Shown here in pieces: positions 7,273 to 13,524 of a stretch of DNA of 30,210 nucleotides. This DNA comes from CAYINU01 sp964364855 (GTDB lineage Bacteria; Margulisbacteria; Marinamargulisbacteria; CAYINU01). Position 1 is the stretch's first letter. Each line of letters starts with the position of its first letter. The stretch lies in NCBI GenBank assembly GCA_964364855.1, contig CAYINU010000012.1, positions 1-30,210 of the forward strand, written 5' to 3'. The notes under the pieces were generated by a model. That model searched no databases. It was not told the origin of the DNA and saw nothing but the letters and a program-made list of their open reading frames with translations. Both the position numbers and the translations under genes were made by a program.

Positions 7273-7296
7273 CCTTCGTTTAAATAGTATCGAAGG
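7273..7296. repeat. Inverted repeat spanning the mrp stop codon
   Basis: CCTTCG at 7273-7278 and CGAAGG at 7291-7296 enclose a 12-base A+T-rich loop containing the mrp stop (TAA, 7280-7282 on the - strand). It could form a transcript-end hairpin for the mtaB-miaB-mrp operon, but there is no T-run, so termination is doubtful. Confidence 0.3.
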
Positions 7297-8608
7297 GATA
7301 CAACGAATGATGCCCGTCAGACCAGTCGATAGCGACGGCGTAGTTGCCGACGAGAACAGCTTTTTTGGGGTGGATGGTAGTCGCAACATGTTCGGGCAGC
7401 AGGCGTTGCGCTCCTGTCCATTCGTCCACGCAGCGGGCACAGCGGCAGGCCAGGCGCAGCACAACGGGATCGACCAGGTGGGTTTTGCCGCCACGGGTGA
7501 CTTGCAGTTGCTGGTCCGGCGTGATGGACAATTCCGGTGTGCTGGACTCACCGTAGCGGATTTTGCTGATCTCCCGGACCACATTGCCGGCCAGGTACCT
7601 ATAGATCTCGCTCACCGGGTGATCGGGCTTGGCCAAGACCAAGGGCGTGCCTGCATCCGAAAACGCCGAGACATCTGCGTGGATAGGGATTTGGTAGGTG
7701 TTTTTGAACCCATATTCATCAATAAGGCGGCGCAGGGCCCCCTGGCCGAAGGGATATTGCCGGGCACCGCAATTTTCGCAGGCCAAATAGCTCATATTTT
7801 CAACTACCGCGACCACCGGAATTTTCAAGGTATCAAACATCGTGATGCCTTTGACCACGTCGACAAAGCTCAGTTTCTGAGGTGTCGTCACAATCACCGC
7901 CGCCGTCATAGGGATGATCTGCGCCAGCGTGATTTGGATGTCCCCGGTGCCGGGCGGAAAATCGATAACCAGATAGTCCAATTCACCCCAAAGCGTCTGG
8001 GTGAGGAGCTGATTTACCACCTGGCTGACCATGGGCCCCCGCATCATGGCCGGGGCGTCTTCGGGACCAGAACCGGTAAAGGCAAAGGACATCAGATTCA
8101 CACCCTGGTATTCGCGAGGGTAGATCATCTGGTTCATGTCCACATAGAGTTTCGCGTGGGGGACACGGACCATAGTCGGCAAAGACGGCCCGTAAATATC
8201 CGCATCAAAAATGCCGACCTTGGCACCGGCTTTGGCCAGGGCAAAGGCCAGATTCACGGCCGTACTGGACTTCCCTACCCCGCCCTTGCAGCTGGACACG
8301 GCCAAGATATGTTGGACACCGGCCAGCCCTTTGCCGCGAGGCTCCACACCCGACGTCCGGGGCTGGGCCGTCATCATCACCGATACATCCGTCACCCAAT
8401 CCAACGCTCGGACGAGCGCCTCTGCCTCCCGTTTGAAGTCATCCTTCACCGGACAGGCCGGCGTGGTGAGGTTGATTTCAAACGTCACAACCCCCACATG
8501 TTCATCCACATTCAGATTACGCACAAACCCCAACGACACAATGTCCCGGCCCAGATCGGGGTCGATGATGGCTTTCAGTGCAGTCAAGACTTGGTCCGCT
8601 TTATTCAT
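7280..8608 (-). CDS. mrp: Mrp/ApbC-family Fe-S carrier ATPase with DUF59 and DUF971 domains (HCF101-like)
   Basis: 442 residues in three parts. An N-terminal MIP18/DUF59 domain (1-85) has the TTPACPVKD motif. The P-loop ATPase (100-345) has the deviant Walker A SCKGGVGKSS (106-115), DADIYGPS, DFPPGTGD and the CxxC at 277-280 (ACENCGA) that holds a 4Fe-4S cluster between two subunits. The C-terminal DUF971 domain (about 360-442) has LACRCARCVDEWTG and YAVAIDWSDGHHSLYPF. This order is that of plastid HCF101; most bacterial Mrp lack the last domain. It delivers Fe-S clusters to client proteins. It overlaps miaB by 8 bases, and MiaB is itself an Fe-S client type, so a client-carrier operon is a reasonable inference. 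Confidence 0.93.
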   Translation of the reverse strand: MNKADQVLTALKAIIDPDLGRDIVSLGFVRNLNVDEHVGVVTFEINLTTPACPVKDDFKREAEALVRALDWVTDVSVMMTAQPRTSGVEPRGKGLAGVQHILAVSSCKGGVGKSSTAVNLAFALAKAGAKVGIFDADIYGPSLPTMVRVPHAKLYVDMNQMIYPREYQGVNLMSFAFTGSGPEDAPAMMRGPMVSQVVNQLLTQTLWGELDYLVIDFPPGTGDIQITLAQIIPMTAAVIVTTPQKLSFVDVVKGITMFDTLKIPVVAVVENMSYLACENCGARQYPFGQGALRRLIDEYGFKNTYQIPIHADVSAFSDAGTPLVLAKPDHPVSEIYRYLAGNVVREISKIRYGESSTPELSITPDQQLQVTRGGKTHLVDPVVLRLACRCARCVDEWTGAQRLLPEHVATTIHPKKAVLVGNYAVAIDWSDGHHSLYPFDTI

Positions 8609-9932
8609 TTGGCGTTGACACTACCCGTCCCTTCACTACCTGGCTAGTCGCGTCCGTCATTTCGACCATCACGTAGTCGCCCATTTTATAGGGGCCTTTC
8701 GGAAAAATGACGATGCGATTGGCCTCGGTGCGGCCTTGGAAGTCGTCTGGGCTTTTGCGGGTGGATTCCCGTTCGATGAGGACTTCTTCGGTGGTGCCGA
8801 TCAACGCACGGTTATTGCGCAACGTGATAGCCCGTTGGATCTCGTTGAGACTCATGATCCGCCGTGTCTTTTCCTCCTCTGGCACATCGTCCGATAACCG
8901 GCGAGACGCGTAGGTCAACGGCCGTTCGGAATATTTGAAAATAAAGGCGGTGTCAAACGCAACGTCTTCGACCACCTTTACCGTCTCGTCAAACTCGGCA
9001 GCGGTTTCGGTAGGAAAGCCCACGATGATGTCCGTCGACAAGCTGATCCCCGGCACCATGTCTTGGGCCTGGGCAATGCGCTCACGGAATTCCGCGTTCG
9101 TGTAGGTGCGGTTCATGGCTTTGAGAACGCGATCAGATCCCGCTTGAAGCGGCATGTGGATCTGTTTGCAGATGTTGTCTCGCTCGGCCATCACGGTCAA
9201 CAATTTGACGGGAAAATCTTTCGGGTGCGGCGAGGTGTAGCGAATGCGGCGAATGCCAGGAACATCCGAGACCACTTGCAACAAGTCGGCAAAATCGTAG
9301 CCGTTGGATTTGTAAGAATTGACGTTTTGGCCCAACAGGGTAACTTGGGTAAAGCCTTCTGCCACAAGGGCTTTGACCTCGGCAACGACGTTTTCCGGAT
9401 CCCGGCTGCGTTCTCGGCCACGGGTATAGGGCACCACGCAAAACGTACAGAAATTGTTGCAGCCGCGCATCACCGCAATCCACGCATTAACGCCGTCGCG
9501 GCGCGTAGGCAAGACATCCGAATAGGTTTCAAACTCAGATAACGTCACATCAAAACTTTTGGTGCCGGTCAGGGTGGATTCGCGGATGAGGGTTGGGAGT
9601 GCCTTGTAGCTATCCGGCCCTGCGATAAGGTCAATACCCAGATTGGGATTGTCCAACAATTGCTGTTTAAAATTGGTGGCCATACAGCCCAAAATGCCGA
9701 TGGTGACCGGATTTTCGCGTTGGTGACGGATTTCGTGGATGCGACCGTAAATTTTGTTGTTTGCATTTTCGCGGACCGAGCAGGTATTGAGCAATACCAC
9801 ATCTGCCTCGCGCTCGGTTTTGACGATGGCGTAGTGGTCTTGGGTCAAAATAGAACGCACCAGCTCGGTGTCATATTCGTTCATCTGACAGCCGTAGGTT
9901 TCGATATAGACGTTTTTCGTGGCGGTACTCAT
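8601..9932 (-). CDS. miaB: tRNA-2-methylthio-N6-isopentenyladenosine(37) synthase
   Basis: 443-residue radical-SAM methylthiotransferase that adds the methylthio group to isopentenylated A37 of tRNAs. The N-terminal domain holds the second cluster through Cys15 (ETYGCQMN), Cys51 (NTCSVRE) and Cys83 (GCMA). The radical-SAM cluster is bound by Cys158, 162 and 165 (RGCNNFCTFC, C-x3-C-x2-C). The VPYTRGRERSR, LLGQNVNSY and MPLQAGSDRVLKAMNR motifs are MiaB-specific. A TRAM RNA-binding domain closes the protein (GRTEANRIVIFP...GDYVMVEMTDA). The start ATG overlaps the mtaB stop (ATGA) and the 3' end overlaps mrp, so it is the middle gene of a three-gene operon. No miaA is in the window. Confidence 0.96.
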   Translation of the reverse strand: MSTATKNVYIETYGCQMNEYDTELVRSILTQDHYAIVKTEREADVVLLNTCSVRENANNKIYGRIHEIRHQRENPVTIGILGCMATNFKQQLLDNPNLGIDLIAGPDSYKALPTLIRESTLTGTKSFDVTLSEFETYSDVLPTRRDGVNAWIAVMRGCNNFCTFCVVPYTRGRERSRDPENVVAEVKALVAEGFTQVTLLGQNVNSYKSNGYDFADLLQVVSDVPGIRRIRYTSPHPKDFPVKLLTVMAERDNICKQIHMPLQAGSDRVLKAMNRTYTNAEFRERIAQAQDMVPGISLSTDIIVGFPTETAAEFDETVKVVEDVAFDTAFIFKYSERPLTYASRRLSDDVPEEEKTRRIMSLNEIQRAITLRNNRALIGTTEEVLIERESTRKSPDDFQGRTEANRIVIFPKGPYKMGDYVMVEMTDATSQVVKGRVVSTPNE

Positions 9933-11224
9933 GCCAATTCACCGATCATGTAGTCATTCTCAATGGCCACCAATTTTACCGGAAGTTGGCGGTTTGCCAA
10001 AGACCGGTCCGATCGCACCTTCACTCGGATGTAATGGTCGGTGTAGCCCGGCCAGATACCCCTTTTGACTTGTTCAAAAAGGACCGCTTGCGTCGTGTCC
10101 AAAAACCGTTCCATAAAGGCATGACGTTTTTTCATACTCAATTGCCGCAGGCGCAAACTGCGTACCGCGATGACCTCGGGACGAACTTTATCCAGCCATT
10201 TTCGGCTGCGGGCGTATTGCCGATCCGAGTAGCTAAACACGTGAAAATAGGCCAGGGGAAGCGCGGTCAAAAAGGCTTCCGTTTGGGCAAAATGGTCATC
10301 GGTCTCGCCCGGAAACCCCACGATGAGGTCGGTGCCGATGGCTACTTCAGGTGCCCGCGCCGCAATATCCCGCACAAACGCCGCATAGTCCGACGTGGTG
10401 TAATGGCGGTTCATGGCTTTGAGGATGTCATCCGAACCACTTTGCAAAGGCAAATGAAAATAGGGGCACACCGGCGAATCGGCGTCCACTACCTTATCCA
10501 CCACTTCAGGAGAAATGGTCGTCGGTTCGATGGAGGAAATACGCACCCGGGTGATGCCGGGCAATTCCGACAAGGCCGCCAAGACGTCTTCCAAGCGCTT
10601 GCCATTATTCTCATAAGTTCCCAAATTGATGCCTGTGACGACAATTTCTTTGTAATCCAACGCTGCCAGCTGTTGCGACTCGGTCAAAATGTCCTCAAAC
10701 TCCCGGCTACGCGCCGGGCCTCGGGCAAATGGAATCACACAAAACGCACAGTAAAAATCACATCCATCCTGAATTTTGATGGTGGCACGAGTAAACCGGC
10801 GATCTACCGGCGTGGTCGGGATGGTAAAGACCTCTCGGGTCAATTTATTCACGATCACCACGGGCTCAGAAGAGCTGCTGGTCTGATCGATCAATTCGGC
10901 CAATTGCATTTTTTGGTCATTGCCCACCACCCATTTTACGTTGGGCAAGGCGATAAGGGCGTCTTTCTGGATCTGGGCCTGGCAACCGATGAGGGCAATC
11001 CGTGCGTGGGGTTTTTCTTTGGCAATACGCTGGACCAAGCGCCGGGTGTCGGCGTCTCCGTTTTCCGTGACGGTGCAGGTATTAATCACCACAACATCTG
11101 CCGTATCCTGAGGACCCGACAACCCATACCCTGCCGCCAAAAATGACTGGGACAACGACGCCGTTTCCGACTGGTTGAGCCGGCAGCCCTGGGTGTGGAA
11201 CATCACTGTACGCGCTTTTTTCAT
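9929..11224 (-). CDS. mtaB: tRNA (t6A37) methylthiotransferase MtaB
   Basis: 431-residue radical-SAM enzyme that methylthiolates threonylcarbamoyl-A37 to ms2t6A. The N-terminus HTQGCRLNQSET with Cys14, plus NTCTVTE (Cys50) and LIGCQAQ (Cys81), bind one 4Fe-4S cluster. QDGCDFYCAFC (Cys155, 159, 162) binds the SAM cluster. FARGPARSR, GINLGTYE and PLQSGSDDILKAMNRHY are typical of MtaB rather than MiaB or RimO. A basic TRAM-like C-terminus follows. It is first in the operon, with miaB overlapping by 4 bases. An inverted repeat covers its start codon. Two methylthiotransferases side by side, acting on the same tRNA position in different tRNAs, make this a tRNA A37 modification operon. Confidence 0.94.
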   Translation of the reverse strand: MKKARTVMFHTQGCRLNQSETASLSQSFLAAGYGLSGPQDTADVVVINTCTVTENGDADTRRLVQRIAKEKPHARIALIGCQAQIQKDALIALPNVKWVVGNDQKMQLAELIDQTSSSSEPVVIVNKLTREVFTIPTTPVDRRFTRATIKIQDGCDFYCAFCVIPFARGPARSREFEDILTESQQLAALDYKEIVVTGINLGTYENNGKRLEDVLAALSELPGITRVRISSIEPTTISPEVVDKVVDADSPVCPYFHLPLQSGSDDILKAMNRHYTTSDYAAFVRDIAARAPEVAIGTDLIVGFPGETDDHFAQTEAFLTALPLAYFHVFSYSDRQYARSRKWLDKVRPEVIAVRSLRLRQLSMKKRHAFMERFLDTTQAVLFEQVKRGIWPGYTDHYIRVKVRSDRSLANRQLPVKLVAIENDYMIGELA

Positions 11225-11244
11225 CCCGCCAGTGTAACCGGGAT
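11223..11244 (-). promoter_or_regulatory. Inverted repeat over the mtaB start, with candidate promoter upstream
   Basis: ATCCCG (11223-11228) and CGGGAT (11239-11244) could pair in the mtaB mRNA and hide GGCGGG and the start codon. Further out on the - strand, TTGTCT (11267-11272) and TAGGAT (11243-11248) with an 18-base spacer form a mediocre sigma-70-like promoter. The repeat is visible; a role in translation is inference, and a chance or REP-like origin is possible. Confidence 0.3.
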
Positions 11245-11301
11245 CCTAACGCCATTCCATTGATAAAGACAAATGGATAGAATCGGCAAGCCTAAAGCAA
11301 A

Positions 11302-11320
11302 GCCAGACAAATCGTCTGGC
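11302..11320. promoter_or_regulatory. Perfect inverted repeat in the mtaB-rrf2 intergenic region (candidate Rrf2 operator)
   Basis: GCCAGAC (11302-11308), five bases, then GTCTGGC (11314-11320), ending 18 bases before the rrf2 ATG. A second, imperfect repeat (TCCATT 11256-11261, AATGGA 11272-11277) lies closer to mtaB. Dyad symmetry of this size is typical of sites bound by dimeric Rrf2 regulators. Alternatively it is an RNA hairpin in the rrf2 leader. Confidence 0.45.
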
Positions 11321-11338
11321 ATGCGCTAGGATGAAGTG

Positions 11339-11791
11339 ATGTTTTCCAAAAAAACCGTCTATGCCTTGCGTGCGTTAATCGCCTTGGCTCAGCTGCCCAC
11401 CGACGCCGGGTGTTCAACCATGTTTTTGGCAGAAAAGAGCAATACCCCGCGCAAATTTTTGGAATCCATTCTCAGCACATTGCGCAGTGCCGAGCTCTTG
11501 ATCAGCCAAAAAGGCCCCCGCGGCGGTTACCGTCTTACCCGCCCCGCGCAGTCTATGTCGTTATTAGAAATTGTCGAAGCCGTCGAGGGGCCGTTGGTGT
11601 CCCAGATCTGTAACAACCCTCAAACTTGTACGGTTTGCAACATACCCTCGTCCTGCGGGATTCGAGCCACCTTTGGTGAACTCAATCAAACACTTCGTGA
11701 CCGATTATCCGGCATTTCTCTGGCCATGCTCATTGAGTCCGAAAAACTTTTGGCCCAAAAACAAGCCGGACTCAGTCACTACGTCATCTAG
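11339..11791 (+). CDS. Rrf2-family transcriptional regulator (probable Fe-S sensor)
   Basis: 150 residues. The N-terminal winged helix has the family signature FSKKTVYALRALIALAQ, the recognition-helix region NTPRKFLESILSTLR and the wing KGPRGGYRLTRP (59-69). The linker then carries Cys91, 97, 100 and 106 in a C-x5-C-x2-C-x5-C array. IscR and NsrR ligate a 2Fe-2S or 4Fe-4S cluster with three cysteines in this region, so cluster binding is likely here, with one extra Cys. An ATG at 11339 with AGGA 7 bases upstream is preferred over a GTG one codon earlier. It is divergent from mtaB-miaB-mrp and probably regulates that operon and itself. It is not adjacent to isc or suf genes, so it should not be called iscR. 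Confidence 0.88.
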   Translation: MFSKKTVYALRALIALAQLPTDAGCSTMFLAEKSNTPRKFLESILSTLRSAELLISQKGPRGGYRLTRPAQSMSLLEIVEAVEGPLVSQICNNPQTCTVCNIPSSCGIRATFGELNQTLRDRLSGISLAMLIESEKLLAQKQAGLSHYVI

Positions 11792-12462
11792 AATTCCCAA
11801 CCAAACTGCCAACCGTGCTGACGAATCCAGCGGTCTTTTTGCGCATAGTCCGGCAGCCAGAGGCGGACCTGCTTCCAAAAGTGGACGGAATGATTCATGT
11901 GGGCAAAATGAGCAAATTCATGCACGACGATATACTCCGCAATTTCGAGAGGCACCATGGCCAGGCGAAAAGAAAAATTTAAGGCCCGTTTGGAGGTGGC
12001 TGATCCCCATCGGCTTTTGGAGCTGTTATAGGTCACTCGGACAGGCTCAAAGCCGGTACATGCCGACCATTTGGCAACAAGCGGCTCCAGTACCGCTTGC
12101 GTCCGCCGTTTGTACCACTGCAAAAAATGCAGGTGTCCGCGATCACGCAAAGCGATGGGCAATCGGAATTCCACTTCATCGAATCCCAGCCCGCGTCCCG
12201 ACTCACAGAGCCGAAGTGGAAAACACAACCCATCTACCCAAAACAGATCCCCATCTGCAAATTGCCGCCTGGGGGATCGGCGCTGGGAAATGCGGGTCTT
12301 CTGGAGCTGGATCCACCCTGCTTTTTCGGCGACGAATCGGTCGATCGTGGCCAGGCGGGTCCAGGACGGGGCACGGACCACAACGTCCCCTTCTCGGGTC
12401 ACTTGCAGACCTACTGTACGACGTGATGCTCTGACCAGATGGTAGGGGATTGGGTTTTGCAT
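11788..12462 (-). CDS. YgjP-like (M48/DUF45) metallopeptidase domain protein
   Basis: 224 residues from the preferred ATG at 12462. An open frame continues upstream to an ATG at 12564, but that part lacks family similarity. The C-terminal half has the conserved SKSRWGSATSKRALNFSFRL segment, then VVHEFAHFAHMNHS with the zinc motif HEFAH (181-185) and the distal His191 followed by FW. This is the arrangement of the YgjP/WLM-related peptidases that are often annotated 'M48 family' or 'DUF45'. The usual RWGSC has Ala in place of Cys here. The substrate of this family is unknown in general. It is convergent with rrf2, with stops overlapping by 4 bases. No ribosome site is clear for either start. 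Confidence 0.8.
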   Translation of the reverse strand: MQNPIPYHLVRASRRTVGLQVTREGDVVVRAPSWTRLATIDRFVAEKAGWIQLQKTRISQRRSPRRQFADGDLFWVDGLCFPLRLCESGRGLGFDEVEFRLPIALRDRGHLHFLQWYKRRTQAVLEPLVAKWSACTGFEPVRVTYNSSKSRWGSATSKRALNFSFRLAMVPLEIAEYIVVHEFAHFAHMNHSVHFWKQVRLWLPDYAQKDRWIRQHGWQFGWEF

Positions 12463-12620
12463 AAGCGAAAAAAGAATATCATGTTTGCATTTGCCAATGG
12501 AGCTGTTATGATGAAACTGTTTTTTGAATAAAGGTGCATTTTGGCTAAAGGAAATCTCTCCCATCCATCGGTCAGATACCCTTTTGAAGAGAAACGAAAT
12601 TTTTCATGTTCGAGGATCTA
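12463..12620 (+). promoter_or_regulatory. Long A+T-rich upstream region of the RNA-binding protein gene
   Basis: Separates the divergent peptidase and RRM genes. It contains a -10-like TATGAT (12507-12512) with a poor -35 (TTGCAT, 12485-12490, 16-base spacer), and a 16-codon ORF starting at 12481 (ATGTTT...GAATAA). If that promoter is used, the mRNA leader is about 100 bases, a feature often seen in cold-inducible RNA-binding protein genes. I see no defined riboswitch or cold-box consensus. Confidence 0.3.
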
Positions 12621-12935
12621 ATGAGCAAAAAACTGTATATTGGCAATCTGGCCTACGCTACGACTGAGCAATCTTTAAAAGACACTTTCTCTCAAGCCGG
12701 AAACGTCGTTTCCGCAAGTGTTATCACCCACCGAGACACCGGCCGTTCAAAAGGTTTCGGATTCGTTGAAATGAGCAGCGAAGAAGAAGCCAAACGCGCC
12801 ATGGAACTTTTCAACGGAAAAGATTTGGACAATCGCAAAATCCGTGTTGATCTGGCACAAGAACGCAGCAGCACTGGTGGTAATGGTGGCGACTTCCGCC
12901 GCAATGACCGCCCCAGCTTTTCTCGCAACTACTAA
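12621..12935 (+). CDS. RRM-domain RNA-binding protein (glycine-rich RBP type)
   Basis: 104 residues, essentially one RNA-recognition motif. RNP2 is LYIGNL (5-10) and RNP1 is KGFGFVEM (44-51). The intervening DTGRSKG loop is standard, and a short Gly/Arg/Asn-rich tail (GGNGGDFRRNDRPSFSRNY) follows. Bacterial single-RRM proteins (Rbp group in cyanobacteria and others) bind single-stranded RNA and are frequently cold-induced; the target here is unknown. The start at 12621 is chosen because GAGG lies 6 bases before it. An in-frame ATG at 12606 would add five residues but has no ribosome site. It is a single-gene unit ended by a strong terminator. Confidence 0.9.
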   Translation: MSKKLYIGNLAYATTEQSLKDTFSQAGNVVSASVITHRDTGRSKGFGFVEMSSEEEAKRAMELFNGKDLDNRKIRVDLAQERSSTGGNGGDFRRNDRPSFSRNY

Positions 12936-12960
12936 TTACAAGTACGCGCTTCAAAAGCGA

Positions 12961-12992
12961 AACCCCGGGACATCCTCCCGGGGTTTTTTTTT
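12961..12992 (+). terminator. Rho-independent terminator after the RRM gene
   Basis: Perfect 8-bp stem CCCCGGGA (12963-12970) / TCCCGGGG (12976-12983) with loop CATCC, extended by AA/TT, followed by nine T. Textbook form. Confidence 0.93.
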
Positions 12993-13059
12993 ATTTGCTC
13001 CCAGAACCGGCATCGGTTAGGATGAGAAGACCATTTCCCCAACCCGTTCGGAGGATACC

Positions 13060-13488
13060 ATGCCCCATATCGCTGTTGTCTGGATCAGTCAGAACCGCGC
13101 CACCATTTTGGGATTCCGTGATCTGAATACCCATCCCACCATCTCCCATTTGGAATCTGAAGTAGAAGACCGATCCCACGTACCAGAGGATCGCCAAACC
13201 GCAGTCCCGTATTCGGCACGGCATTCCCATAACCAAACCACGCTGGAAAGACGGCGTCATACTGAATTGAAACATTTCTTCGAAGATATAGCTGGGAAAA
13301 TCCGATCAGCAGATCAAATCCTGATTATTGGCCCGGGTGAAGTCAAAATCGAATTTAAGACATTTTTGGAACGGTCCAAATCCAATGCCTCTAAACTCAT
13401 TGGCCTAGAAACCTGCGACAAGATGTTTGACGAGGACTTGGTCAAATGGGTGGTACCGGTGATCAAGACGCATCAGCCGCTGAAATAG
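13060..13488 (+). CDS. Small eRF1-domain-like protein ('translational machinery protein' type)
   Basis: 142 residues. AVVWISQNRATILGF at the start, a His-rich middle, HFFEDIAGKIRSADQILIIGPGEVKIEFKTFLE and SKLIGLETCDKM resemble short bacterial proteins often annotated 'translational machinery protein', distant relatives of archaeal/eukaryotic release-factor domains. The GPG-x-x-K turn is the best landmark. Function is unknown in general, and assignment is by remembered pattern only. Start fixed by GGAGGA 6 bases upstream of the ATG. The P-type ATPase gene begins 36 bases after the stop, in the same frame and without its own clear ribosome site, so the two may be an operon. Confidence 0.55.
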   Translation: MPHIAVVWISQNRATILGFRDLNTHPTISHLESEVEDRSHVPEDRQTAVPYSARHSHNQTTLERRRHTELKHFFEDIAGKIRSADQILIIGPGEVKIEFKTFLERSKSNASKLIGLETCDKMFDEDLVKWVVPVIKTHQPLK

Positions 13489-13524
13489 CCAGGGGTCGCG
13501 GGCACAAAGCATAATCAACCCCGA

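Noticed and set aside
7307..8647. 446-codon open frame on the + strand opposite mrp
   Set aside because: Lies antisense to mrp, whose motifs are unmistakable; composition is His/Arg/Gln-rich as expected of a shadow frame, with no ribosome site.
9986..11146. 386-codon open frame on the + strand opposite mtaB
   Set aside because: Antisense shadow of a motif-complete radical-SAM enzyme; no family features.
11571..12434. 287-codon + strand frame across the rrf2 end and the metallopeptidase
   Set aside because: Overlaps two supported genes in other frames and has no recognisable domain.
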